A stretch of 64,000 bases of DNA from Lamellibrachia satsuma (lineage: Eukaryota; Annelida; Polychaeta; Sabellida; Siboglinidae), in assembly GCA_033239005.1 (NCBI GenBank), contig BSQZ01000028.1, positions 3,209,501-3,273,500 of the forward strand. Direction: 5' to 3'. Each line of letters opens with the position of its first letter. Within the stretch, counting starts at the first letter, position 1. The notes under the pieces are model-generated. The model was not told the DNA's origin. It made no database searches and saw only the letters and a list, made by a program, of their open reading frames with translations. The translations under genes were made by a program, and so were the position numbers. Below are positions 1-9,811 of this stretch, piece after piece.

Positions 1-213
1 TAGCTCACTACACAATAAAAATAAAACAACACAATAGAAAGACTCGTGCAGGTTGATTGTGAAATGTTAAGGTCACAGATAAACCCTAACATGGATGACA
101 ACTTGCAACATTTACATACTGGTGCGATTTTTCCAGATTATGATTCTAGTCCATAATGATCAAATTGTCGTTTTCAGAAAGTTGACTGAGCTTGAACGAA
201 GCAGTTCGTAGGA

Positions 214-319
214 ATGACGCGAAATCGTGCTCTGCTGTTCGGGGGTCTCTGTTTGCTGACGATTTGGCACCTCGCAGACGGCCAAGGATTCTCCTGGGGA
301 CGAAGCACGCCATCTCGAG
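214..319 (+). CDS. Gene 1 exon 1: signal peptide
   Basis: First coding exon of a secreted or membrane protein. The ATG at 214 opens 35 codons: a short basic start (MTRNR), a hydrophobic core (ALLFGGLCLLTIWHLA) and a likely cleavage region near ADGQG, i.e. a classical signal peptide. The exon ends CGA-G before a GTGAAT donor at 320, phase 1. The next plausible exon (6455) begins AT after an AG, so the joined codon is GAT (Asp) and the frame stays open. The intron that follows carries the Gypsy insertion. Upstream, 1-213, I see no clear promoter motif. The start is chosen from signal-peptide character and phase, not from transcript data. Confidence 0.7.
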
Positions 320-395
320 GTGAATTGGCGGCTTCAGAACTTCTACCTACAGTTTAACGACCTTCCGAGTCCATACATATCTGATAGTATCATGA

Positions 396-452
396 TTGTG
401 CGTGTGTGTGTGCGTGTGTGCGTGCGTGCGTGCGTGTGTATGCGCGCGCTGC
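396..452. repeat. TG/CG microsatellite
   Basis: Imperfect (TG)n/(CGTG)n tract in intron 1 of gene 1. The short ORFs it generates are not genes. Confidence 0.85.
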
Positions 453-1067
453 AGGAAGAGTGGGCGGGTGGAATGTGTCCAGTGTATATGCTTATACATT
501 AACGCGGGACAGGATTTGCTCAAAAGTTGGTGAGTCCAAAACTGCTTGGCAAACTATCCATTTTAATAAACACTGGCATTGCAGTGATTGTAACTCCTGT
601 TTATTGACATTGATACTATGCTGAAAAAACAATAGTGACAGTAATTGTGCACAGCATAACAAAATATAGTTAATATGTTAATGCATTGCTACCTATTAAC
701 ATACGTGATGGATAATGTACCTATTTCTGTCTCACTTACTAACTGACTTTTTCACTCACTCATTCACCCATAAAATTATATTGATTGGATCTCGCACACT
801 TTGGAGCAGCTGACTGCGCAGAGCTTAAACAGTTCTTGCTCTTCTGTAGTGTTTTCAACAGATGATCTATTATTCGCTGCCACTTGAACAATGCGGGCCA
901 TGTCCCGTAATACAAAATGCACAAAACCGTAAGGAATGTCTCCTATGGCTATGCCCGTAAGACCAGAAAATTTAAGAAAATCTGCCGTAAGAATTAAATC
1001 GTACTTAGGGTTGGCATCAATGCGTCACTTTGTACAATTACAAAATGCTCAGCATGCAACACACGTG
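453..1067. other. Intron 1, no recognised feature
   Basis: AT-rich unique-looking intron sequence up to the Gypsy left LTR. No exon or repeat could be supported. Confidence 0.5.
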
Positions 1068-1255
1068 TAAATAAGAACAGAGTTCCATTTGTTCAGTCAC
1101 TTTACTAAAGAGAAAGCGTGAAATGACAATAACTAAACAAGTATTGAACAGGTTGAAATGCGAGTGTGTACTGGTTCCGTTTCTAGTAGCGCATGCGCAC
1201 TGGTATAAGGGACCGGTTATTATGCAAAGCAAGAGACCGGTTATAATGTTCTCTA
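1068..1255 (-). repeat. Gypsy 3' LTR (copy A)
   Basis: 188-bp LTR, TAAATAAG to TTCTCTA on the plus strand; pairs with 5950-6137. It lacks the usual TG...CA ends. The outer flank is ACGTG. Confidence 0.85.
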
Positions 1256-1307
1256 TCTCCCTCCGAGTCTTTATGCTACTGGATAAAGGCTGATAAATGT
1301 TTATTGA

Positions 1308-1817
1308 CTATCCCATGGAATAGTCTTTGTGCCAGGTAGGAACGCTGGTCGCTCTGGTGGATCGTCGTTGACCAATTGCTGGTGCTGGTGGTTTCACGTC
1401 AGGTTCCGATGGGGGTGGAGCTCTCGGGGTCGCTGGGGCTGGTGGTGGCGTCTGGAGGGTCGCGCGCCTCGATGTGTCTCGTCCTGGGGTTGTAGGCGTG
1501 ACTGCAGCGGGCGGTGTCTTGTGCTGGGGCATTCTCGCTGATGTCAGTGTCGGTGGCGGTGTGTGCCCCGCCTGCGTCGCGGGTGTCGCAGGGTCGTTAT
1601 CGAGGTCAGGTAGTTGCGGTGTCACAACGGGTGTTGGTACGGTGACGCGGGTTGCTAGGTCGTCATAGATCGACCGGGTTGGCGGCCGGTCGTAGTGAAC
1701 TGGGCTGAACTTGCGCAGGAATTTCCTGTTCCGAAGTGTGACTCTGCCCGATCCGTCAATCTTGATCGCGTATTGGTCATGCTGACGTACCTCAACGATA
1801 CTGCCGTCTTGTCCCAA
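1308..1817 (-). pseudogene. Gypsy pol tail (integrase C-terminal region)
   Basis: The last part of pol, read right to left. It opens with a small beta-rich segment (DGSIVEVRQHDQYAIKID) that matches the C-terminal DNA-binding region of Gypsy integrases, then a Pro/Thr-rich tail of about 110 residues. It is out of frame with the integrase core (1792-2580); the frames cross near 1800, so one indel separates them. Part of it (about 1534-1606) is copied in inverted orientation inside gag at 5282-5354. The matching part of copy B was not included in the tandem duplication. Confidence 0.75.
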
Positions 1818-2580
1818 GGGGGTGAGGTCCTGTCTGGTTTTGTACGCGGACGAAGTCCCCTACCGCAAGTGGTGGAAAGCGTTTAGTGTGCTCCGCCCAG
1901 GTTTCAGCTGTGCGGATGTGGCGTTTACGGAGGGCTTCCTCCCATGCTTTGAGTGTCTCACGCCAAGTCTCATGTGGTCTGTATTTCCCGGGGATAATCG
2001 GGATGAAATCGCGTGGCGGGCGGCCGAAGACACACATCGCCGGGGAGATCTTTGTGTCAGGGTCGGGTGTGTTGCGATATTGTAGTATCGCTATCTGCAC
2101 AGCGTCAGTGTCCAGTTCTCCCTTCGGACCGGTGTTGTCGGTGATGTGTCGTTTCATCGTCTTCACCCCAATCTCTGCACGACAGTTGCTGTGGGGGAAG
2201 GCCACCGATGATAGGCGGTGATGTACGCCCCATCTGTGCAGGAAAGACCTGGTCTTGGTAGAGGTGAACTCCGGACCCCCGTCCGATGCGACCTCTTCTG
2301 GCGTCCCGTACGTCACAAAGGCGCGACGTAAGTGGTCGATGAGGCCGGTGGCGCCACCTGTCGACTGCGATATGATTGGCCAGTTTGAATATCTGTCCAC
2401 CGTCACGAGGTAGTGTAAGCCCCGGTGTACGAAGAAGTCCGAGCACACTGCATGGAAGGGGTAAACGACCGGGATCGGTGGGATGGGCGGCGCTCCAGGC
2501 TGTGAGGGTGCCATCCGGTGGCAGTGTTCGCAATTTTTCCAAGTGGTGCTGATGTCGGCCGATATGCCTGGCCAGAACAC
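1792..2580 (-). pseudogene. Gypsy integrase core (copy A)
   Basis: Integrase inserts the cDNA into the host genome. Visible: the end of the zinc-binding region (CEHCHR), the first catalytic Asp in CSDFFVHRG, the second in ASDGGPEF and the Glu in HSNCRAE, i.e. a full D,D(35)E set. The frame breaks at both ends. Upstream, an 11-bp deletion relative to copy B (near 2590) puts it out of frame with RNase H. Downstream it is out of frame with the C-terminal tail. Copy B keeps only the start of this core, because the tandem duplication begins at 2169. Confidence 0.85.
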
Positions 2581-2896
2581 AGCGGATTCATCATCGATAC
2601 GCCCTGGTGGGCATCGTGGAGGGTGCTCAGTATCTCACCGCGGAGTGAGGGCGGTGTGATAACCCTGTCCTTGTATAGGCTCACTCCGTCTGTCGATGTG
2701 ATGTTTTCGCGGTACTGGTGATAGTCGCGAATCGTCTCTGGCATCTCGATCTTCGAGTCGGGGATGCCGTCGGTTGCCATTTCCTCCAGTGTGTGTATAT
2801 CGACGTCGCTGCTGGTAGCCTCCCTGACGCGGTCCCATGTCACTGATCGCAATGATTCCAGGCCCGCGGCGCACCATGTCAGGTTGTCCTCCTCGA

Positions 2897-2952
<56 letters not shown>

Positions 2953-3896
2953 TCCGGTTCGATTCGGCGTAGGAGAGATAGGACGTTGGTGTGCATGCTG
3001 GATGGTAGGTGGTTCACTATGGCGGCATTGTCGTCTGGTAGGTTCATGAGTGATGGTAGCGCGGTGCCGACCGGCCTACGTGACATGGCATCTGCCATCT
3101 TGTTCTTCATGCCTGGGATATGTGTGATGCGGAAGCGATAACGTAGGGTCTTCTCCTTGAGGTTCCTGAGGCGGGGATTAGGTATGTCGCCAAGGGCTCT
3201 GTCCGCAAGGAGTTTCAGCAGCGGCTTATGGTCTACCGCTACGATCAAGTTCTCGCAATCCAGTACGAAGTAGCGCGCCTTGTCCAAGGCGTCCGCGACT
3301 GCGAGGGCCTCGCCCTCTATGGGCGCGTACCTGGATTCTGCTGCGTGTGTAAACCTGCTGCCGACCAGGGTTATTTTCCACCCGTCGTTGCAACAGCATC
3401 GGCAGTGCTTTTGAAATAGCCAGAATCTAATGCCCTCCTTCGACCAGTCTGTGGCGATGCATGTAGGCTTGGTCTTGTCAAAGATGCGGACACCGCGCTC
3501 GATTTCTTGAACGATCACGTCCTTCGACTCGCGGAATATGTCCTCTAACTCCGGGGACCACGTGAAGCGTTTTCCATTTTTCAGGAGCTTCCGGAACGGA
3601 TGCATTCGTTCGGCCATGCTGAACGCGTAAGCCACTTGATTGACCAGCCCGAACCACGATCTGATGTCGGTGATGTTACGCGGTTGTGGGAAATCACTGA
3701 TCGCCTCCAGGTAGCGGCTGCATGGTCGCACGTCAGTCATGGTGATCGTGAAGCCTGCAAAGTCCACTGTGGGTGCGCTGAAGACGAACTTCTCCGGGTT
3801 GAGGATGATTCCATTCCGGCCACATATATCCAGCCATTGGACCGCCTGGAAGTAGCTCCCCTCGATCGTATCTGACCATAGTAGCGTGTCGTCCAC
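2403..3896 (-). pseudogene. Gypsy reverse transcriptase end and RNase H (copy A)
   Basis: A 497-codon frame. It opens at the RT catalytic motif, seen as CVDDTLLWSD (this frame begins at MDD because of an I/M change), continues with RT thumb sequence (RSWFGLVNQVAYAFSMAE), then RNase H: TDWSKEGIRFWLFQ, the catalytic Glu in EGEALAVADAL, the Asp in VDHKPLL and the Asp near KMADAMSR. A poly-Asp run follows before the integrase linker. Relative to copy B it lacks 18 nt near 3392 (in frame) and 11 nt near 2590 (frameshift). It is non-functional because the RT start lies in another frame. Confidence 0.85.
2895..2952 (-). repeat. (GTC)n microsatellite coding poly-Asp
   Basis: About 18 consecutive GTC units on the plus strand, read on the minus strand as an uninterrupted Asp run in the RNase H to integrase linker of the Gypsy pol. 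Copy B lacks the region through a deletion. Confidence 0.9.
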
Positions 3897-3964
3897 GCAC
3901 TTGGTCTTGTCATCAATGTCCGCGACGATCTCGTCGTATCGTCGTGTATAACCATCTCCTGACG

Positions 3965-4717
3965 CTATATACCCTTGTGGAGCCGAGAGGTACCGGTAGC
4001 GTCCCCATGGAGTGATGAAGGTCGTCTTGTGGCGGTCGTCCTCGTGTAGAGGGACACTGTGGTAGCCGTTCCATGCGTCGAATACGGTCTTGCGTTTCCC
4101 GTTAGGTATGCGTCTCGCCTGGTGGAACGGGGACGAACGTCTTGGTCAAGGCCTGCTTTTACCTCGTCTTGCCAGTGTATTGCCACGGGGATGGGAGTGT
4201 GATGGGCAACCGGCGTCGCATCCTCATCGAGCATAAGACGTAGCGGCGGGCCAGTCATTCTCGGTAAGGGCTGGTGCGGGCAAGTGCTCTGAGCGTATAT
4301 TCTGAGTAAGTGTTTCTGTAAGGTTTCTCTGTTAGCCTCGGTCGCCGGCATGGGGAGTGTGGTCGGCTTGGTCGGCGGCTCTGCACGTCGCGGGCAGTCA
4401 CACAATTCAGAGGTCGCCAGGTTGACCTCCCCGAGTGTTGGGAACTTGTCCGAGATCATACCCAGGTCCATGCAAGCTGCGCGGGAGAGGAATATGCGGT
4501 CCGAGGTGTCCGTCACGTACGCGATTTGGCGCGTCTCCAATCTCCGAGTGCCACTGTTACCGGCGAATCTGGCCACCACAGCTCCGAGAATACGAATTCC
4601 CTTGTTGTTCGCAGCCTTCATTGTTATGGATACGGGTATGAAGTCCTTGGTACTCAGTCCCATTTGTTGGGTGACTCCAATGCCGATCAGGCAGCTCTGA
4701 CAGCCCGTGTCGGCCAT
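3965..4717 (-). pseudogene. Gypsy protease and start of reverse transcriptase (copy A)
   Basis: Starts with a retropepsin-type active site (ADTGCQSCLIG) and a second strand typical of aspartic proteases (RIFLSRAACMDLGM), followed by the protease-RT linker and the first RT residues (IHWQDEVKAGLDQDV). Beyond this the frame is shifted: copy A has one extra base in GGGGACGAAC near 4135 where copy B has GGGGCGAAC. In both copies the text jumps from the RT start (KAGLDQDV) almost straight to PFHKARRIPNGK, so the first RT fingers motifs appear to have been deleted before the two copies arose. Confidence 0.8.
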
Positions 4718-4983
4718 GACAGGCAGGGATATTGCGCGGGTGCGTTTCAGAAAGTCAAAACCCAGCGCTTTGTAATCTTCGCGCTCGTTGGTGAGAGTGA
4801 GGTTGATGTATGGCTGCGGGCTGGACGCACGTTTCGTTCACTTATCGCACGTCATCGTGCAGATGGTGAGTGAAGGGGAGTGTGCGTAACCCGTCACCCG
4901 TGCTGTCCATGGTGACCGTGCATAGCTCGACGAAGGCTGCCGTCTGGTCGTCATACAGCTCGTCTGTCTCCTCAGATGGGGGC

Positions 4984-5937
4984 TTAGTCGGTCGTCCGCT
5001 CAGGCACGCCTTGTCGAGGTGATTCTGGCAGCCACATTTCTGGCACTTTTACCATACGCGGGGCGCTCGGTGCGTCTGGTATGCCACAGGGGCATCTTGC
5101 CGTGACCCACCTCGCCGCAATAGATGCACACCCCTTTGGACTTGGCTTTCGGTTTCTCCGGCCTGGTTCCTCCCCTGTTGCGTACGTCCTGCTGTTTCCC
5201 CCGCCGATACAAACTGCTGATCGCATCCGTGCTCTGAGGGTCAAGTAGACGCGATGCCGAGCGTTTTCCAAACTCCTTGGCCTCGATAATGACCCTGCGA
5301 CACCCGCGACGCAGACGGGGCACACACCGCCACCGACACTGACATCAGCGAGGATGCTGATATCAGTGTCGGTGTCAATCTCTTCTGTGAAGTCGTTGAC
5401 TTGTTCGCACTCCGTCTTAGTGCACTTCATCTCGTACTTGCATGTATCCGCCTGTCCCTTGATACGGACGTAGAACGACCGGATGGGCTCCTCGTGTCCC
5501 TGCCGCATGTTAGACATAGCTACCCGAGTTAACATGGTGTTCTCCGCTCGGATGGCGAGTGCCTTCATGGCGGTGAGGACATCTTTTTCGTCACTGCTCA
5601 TTAGGCTCTTGCCCGCTGTGCGAGTGAGGTCTTTTCTCAACTCCTCCTCGCAGCATTCCAGTAGTTGTGCGACTATGTCGGGTCCAACAAGTTTAGTACC
5701 CGTCTTGTACTCACCCCAGCGGGTTATGAAGTATGACCAGGCCTCGCCAGTCCCGGCCAATGCTACGGAAGGACGCTTGAGTTTCTCCATTTTCGTATTC
5801 GCGCCCAGCGCCCGGGGGACTGCGACGTGCACAGTGGCATGTACACTCAGCATAACAGCCACCACTGCCGCCTCTGCGTGCGTAGCCGTATAGTCACAAT
5901 CCTCGATCGGACACTCCACGTTCACAGGCGCCATCAA
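4984..5937 (-). pseudogene. Gypsy gag (copy A)
   Basis: Gag-like frame of 317 codons opening MMAPVNVECPIEDCDY with a C-x4-C start, a helical capsid-like section (EAWSYFITRWGEYK, LLECCEEELRKDL) and a zinc-knuckle region at about 5110-5140. The knuckle (CIYCGEVGHGK...C) is split by an indel: the first Cys pair and His read in one frame (5000-5323), the last part in another. The same break is in copy B, so the parent was already defective. A 73-bp inverted copy of pol sequence interrupts the frame at 5282-5354. The ATG lies only 12 bp inside the LTR. Confidence 0.8.
5282..5354. repeat. Inverted copy of pol 3' sequence inside gag
   Basis: This stretch reads as the reverse complement of about 1534-1606, with only a few mismatches, and replaces part of gag. 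At its edge, 5339-5375 forms a near-perfect hairpin (GACACTGAcATCAGC facing GCTGATATCAGTGTC). Copy B has a deletion over this region. Confidence 0.8.
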
Positions 5938-5949
5938 GTTGTTTAGTTA

Positions 5950-6137
5950 TAAATAAGAAGAGAGTTCCATTTGTTCAGTCACTTTACTAAAGAGAAAGCG
6001 TGAAATGACAATAACTAAACAAGTATTGAACAGGTTGAAATGCGAGTGTGTACTGGTTCCGTTTCTAGTAGCGCATGAGCACTGGTATAAGGGACCGGTT
6101 AATATGCAAAGCAAGAGACCGGTTATAATGTTCTCTA
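5950..6137 (-). repeat. Gypsy 5' LTR (copy A)
   Basis: 188-bp partner of the LTR at 1068-1255. It has two private changes (AAGAAG for AAGAAC, ATGAGC for ATGCGC) not seen in the other LTRs, so they arose after the tandem duplication. ACGTG follows at 6138. Confidence 0.88.
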
Positions 6138-6454
6138 ACGTGTACCTAAGTTGTTATTTATATATGGTCCCTCTGTCTCTTTTATTCAGAAAATGTGGTA
6201 ACGTTAGAAAAAGCTCCAAGCGCCAAGGCACCATTTGGTCAGCTAAATTATGGATAGGCGTTCATAAATCTACACAAGTAAATCTACATTCACTTGGACA
6301 CTTCACAGTATCAGATTATTTCAACTGTAGCACCGTTCTCTGATTCATATTATCTCGTAGCGCCAACCTAGTGCCACAAATTGGTACATTTATTTAAAAT
6401 ACAAATGTTTGATGTCACTGAATGTACCTGTTATCATTGCAAATGCGTGTTCAG

Positions 6455-6562
6455 ATCATTGTCCTAACAACTGCATCCGCTGCTCTCAACACGAATCGAC
6501 CAGATGTGTCGAATGTGAGCCTGGATTCATTCTGAGACCGGACAACACTTGCACACGAACTT
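6455..6562 (+). CDS. Gene 1 furin-like Cys-rich exon FU1, copy A
   Basis: A 108-nt exon between TGTTCAG and a perfect GTAAGT donor, phase 1 at both ends, so it can be added or skipped without changing frame. It encodes one module of six cysteines with spacing C-x3-C-x2-C-x7-C-x2-C-x11-C (DHCPNNCIRC, CVECEPGF), the pattern of furin-like/growth-factor-receptor repeats, which are extracellular and disulfide-rich. The second furin-like exon (FU2) has exactly the same spacing. A duplicate exon lies at 13156-13263 in the tandem copy. Confidence 0.78.
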
Positions 6563-6869
6563 GTAAGTTTATCGGTGAAACTATTCTTCCACCATTTCCA
6601 TGTTTTCTGCTGTAAAATGACCAGATCGTGTAATACAATAACATCACATTGCGGTGGGGTAATTATTTTGGCATGAAAATAATAAACCTAGCAGTAAGCT
6701 TGTAACAAAGTAAATCACGAATGTAAAACAACCGCGTTTTACATTAATGAAGCTTAGCCACAGTAATTACACAGGTGAGCATGTTTACCCGGTGTGAATT
6801 AATAAAAGTTATGAATGGTGTTGATGATCAAATACTGCATTATTTGAACGCACTTTTTAGCGTCACCAC

Positions 6870-6897
6870 TACTGGGTATTTTTAAAAATACCCAGTA
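6870..6897. repeat. Perfect 28-bp palindrome
   Basis: TACTGGGTATTTTT followed directly by its reverse complement. Conserved in copy B at 13571-13598. Confidence 0.9.
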
Positions 6898-7030
6898 TCA
6901 AAGTATTTTCGGGTAATGAGCTGTTTAAGGAATTCTTACATAGAGTTGTTGCAATAATGTCCACAATACAATTTTAGCACAGATATGTGTTATGATGTGT
7001 AACTGTATATGATGTATGGACAGAGTGCTA

Positions 7031-7094
7031 CACACATACGCACGCACGCACGCACGCAAGCACGCACGCACGCACGCACGCACCCACGCACGCA

Positions 7095-7144
<50 letters not shown>
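7031..7144. repeat. CACG/CA microsatellite (copy A)
   Basis: (CACG)n passing into (CA)n. The orthologous tract in copy B (13739-13932) is much longer and mostly (CA)n. Confidence 0.9.
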
Positions 7145-7147
<3 letters not shown>

Positions 7148-7494
7148 AACAAATATACCATGTAAATGTATAAAGAAATGTGTCAAAAAGAAATGTTTCA
7201 CTTACCCGTGCATGTTACCACGATTAAGCAGTTTTATGTATGCGTTTATTTTACTGGTTAAACCACTGGTACAAATAAAGTGATATGTTCCACAAAATAG
7301 CTCTTCGATGCCTTTAGCTGTAAAAAGGAAACTGGGTATTTGACAATGGAGAACCATATTGATGTACTTTGCAGGAGGTATTGTTACTAATCTTTTTGGG
7401 ACGTTTTCTTTTTAGAAATTAGAACATATTTAGGATGGTTGATGTGAATTCTTATTTACGGTTCTGGACATGTTTGTTTTGTCGGAATACTGAG

Positions 7495-7715
7495 ACTGAC
7501 TCACTTAAGTAAATAACACTTGTCGGTAAGTCTCAAACTGGCAAGTCAAACCAAATATCAAGACCTGCAAGTCAAGTATTAAGTAAATGACATCCAAGTT
7601 CAAGGTAAGTCTCGTATCATCTCTTTGAATGCCAAGTCAACTCGCAAGTCATGAAAATAGGTGACTCGAGTGCGACTCGAGTCAACCCCAATGACTCGAG
7701 TCAACACGTCTGATA
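7495..7715. repeat. AAGTC / ACTCGAGTC-rich dispersed repeat
   Basis: Intron stretch full of AAGTC pentamers and three ACTCGAGTC palindromes. It looks like a degenerate dispersed repeat. Present again in copy B at about 14280-14505. Family not identified. Confidence 0.4.
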
Positions 7716-8004
7716 AATAAATTGACCTTGGTTGAGTTCGACTTACCTCCTACCATTCCAGTTGCCACCAGCGTAAGTCCAACGCATTCTGTCTGACTTT
7801 GTTTAGTAATAATTACTTCACACCGACCAATCAACACTGCCACTGCCTTCAGGCGATGGAAGCTCTGGTCACCATGTCCATGGCAACCAACGTAACGTCA
7901 ACAACAGCATTTGCTCTTATTCAGTCATCTTCTTTGTATCGTTTTGTTTCATAATATACAATTATTTTTCTGTCTGTGCTAGTGCAGTGATCGATATTAG
8001 TGTC

Positions 8005-9160
8005 ATTTAACAAGATTTAACAAGATTTGCCATCCAAGCCAAAGGCCCAGATGGCAAGTGGACAAGGAAGCCATTGGCTTATCGAGAGTCCAACAATGTT
8101 CATCTACTTATAACCCGCCCTCCTGAGATATGTGTCAACCTTGTTTTTAAACATATTCACGCTGCTAGCAGTTACACAATCTGTAGACAATTTGTTCCAT
8201 TCATTTATTGTCCTCTATGAGAACGAGTGCTTCCTGATGTCCAATCTACATTGATCCTTTACTAATTTTACCTCATGTCCTCTAGTTCTGCTATCCTTCT
8301 TGAGTGAGAAAAACATATTTCTATCAATATTTTCATACCCATTCAATATCTTAAAAACTTCAATCTGATCTCCTCTTAACCCCCTTGTCTCTAGAGTTGT
8401 TAAACCACATTCTTTCAGGCGTTCTTCATAACTAAGGTCTCTCAGTTCTGGAATCATTTTAGTTGCTCTCCTTTGTATGCGTTCAATCGTATCTATATCC
8501 TTCTTACGATATGGTCGCCATGCTTGTATACAGTATTCTAAATGAGGTCTAACTATTGCTTTATAAAGAGGTATAAGTAACTTTTTTCCTTTGTATGTTA
8601 TGTTTCTTCTAATCAATCCAAGTATTTGATTACCCTTTGAAGCTGCAATACCACACTGCTCTGAAACTTTCATATCAGCGCTTATTGTAACTCCTAAGTC
8701 CTTTTCTTTTACAGTAGTACCCAGAACAGTATCTCCCATTTTATAGTTTACATTCAAGTTCCCATGTCCTGTATGTAGACATTTACATTTCCCAAAATTG
8801 AACAACATCTGCCATTTCTCAGACCATTTCACTAATCTGTCTAGATTGTTTTGTAAATGTTGTTTATCACCATCAGTATTAACCTTTCTAAACAGTTTTG
8901 TGTCATCCGCAAATTTCAGTACGTTACTTGTTATACTGTCGTCCAAGTCATTGATATAAATTAAGAATAATATAGGTCCTAATACTGCTCCTTGAGGTAT
9001 CCCACTCAAAACCGATTTCCAATTTGAAACTTCTCCATCTAGTACAACTCGTTGTCTTCTGTCAGTCAGCCATTGTTCTATCCAGTCAGTTATGCTATCC
9101 CCGATACCATGGGCTTTTAATTTAAGTAGTAATTTTTGATGTGACACTTTGTCAAAATTT
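8005..9160 (-). mobile_element. CR1-type LINE, 5'-truncated (copy A)
   Basis: Non-LTR retrotransposon fragment on the minus strand. The reverse transcriptase starts abruptly at FDKVSHQ (after the usual DFSKA) and contains GIPQGAVLGPILF, the catalytic LKFADDTKLF, and a long C-terminal part (IVRPHLEYCIQAWRPY, IERIQRRATKMI). One long frame (8215 to about 9160) is intact. The 3' end at 8005-8028 consists of two copies of AACAAGATTT, a CR1-like terminal repeat. Pieces of the same family lie at 28650-28715, 36650-36862 and 55380-55490. It is duplicated at 14794-15949. Confidence 0.88.
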
Positions 9161-9662
9161 ATATTATATTTAGGGACATTAGAAGCTGCATGCCGTTGGG
9201 TATGTTGCATGTCACGTGTGTTGCATATCATGTCACGCCACTGTACGCATGCGTCACACGTTATACAACCACTTTTCGGTGTTGGTCGGTAAGTCAAACT
9301 CAACCTGGGTTGACGTGTTTGCAGTTACAACACGGAGTAACCTCGATTATCCAGGCTCCGTGCTGTGGCGCCACCGTTTGTCGCACACATCGCCTGGATA
9401 CAAAGTGTACTTTTCGTTGTGACGGCAATTATGTATGAACCCAGATTCTGATAAAGCTTTAAAAAAATTAATCAGGCAAAACAAATGTTTAGTGTAGAAT
9501 ATCGTGATAATGACACTGACGCTGGCGCTTCACGGAAACGCCTACAGAAAATGGAGTGGTGACAGTGGGTAACAACGTCAACGCTTCTGAGGATTAGTGA
9601 GACAAAACCTGAAGAAGATGTTATTACGTGCAGTAGCTTTGTAGTTTTCACCGTGTTTTCAG
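9161..9662. other. Intron before FU2, possible decayed exon
   Basis: No firm feature. About 9322-9435 holds a Cys-bearing frame after a TTTGCAG acceptor-like site, but it ends in stops in every useful frame and has no donor. Confidence 0.3.
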
Positions 9663-9754
9663 TTACGTGTGCCAGGCACTGTCTGCATTGCACTAACAAT
9701 GGAGCGGGTAAATGCGACAGGTGCGAATCTGGATATACACTGACGCACAACAAT
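9663..9754 (+). pseudogene. Gene 1 FU2 exon, copy A, broken by duplication junction
   Basis: Left part of the second furin-like exon after GTTTTCAG (phase 1). It matches 16452-16543 exactly as far as I can read (CARHCLHC, CDRCESGY). At 9751-9754 (CAAT) it runs into Gypsy integrase sequence instead of finishing. The native donor is lost and a read-through frame stops at TGA 9791-9793. It is most likely skipped or terminates the transcript. By chance the junction still supplies a Cys codon at the sixth Cys position. Confidence 0.8.
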
Positions 9755-9811
9755 CTCTGCACGACAGTTGCTGTGGGGGAAGGCCACCGATGATAGGCGG
9801 TGGTGTACGCC

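Larger units (their letters stand above)
1063..6142 (-). mobile_element. Ty3/Gypsy LTR retrotransposon, copy A
   Basis: Near full-length but dead element on the minus strand. The order along the minus strand is LTR (5950-6137), gag, protease, reverse transcriptase, RNase H, integrase, LTR (1068-1255). The 188-bp LTRs differ at only about three positions. Direct repeats ACGTG flank both ends (1063-1067 and 6138-6142), a 5-bp target-site duplication, so the insertion is bounded. The reading frames carry several frameshifts, and part of the reverse transcriptase seems missing. It lies antisense in intron 1 of gene 1. The pol wording (CVDDTLLWSD around the catalytic Asp pair) fits a Gypsy lineage common in marine invertebrates, from general knowledge. 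Confidence 0.92.

Noticed and set aside
2764..3141. Plus-strand poly-Ser and poly-Arg frames
   Set aside because: Shadows of the GTC microsatellite in Gypsy pol on the other strand.
9322..9435. Possible extra Cys-rich or sushi-like exon before FU2
   Set aside because: GYKVYFS looks sushi-like, but stops occur in the useful frames, there is no donor, and the same is true in copy B.
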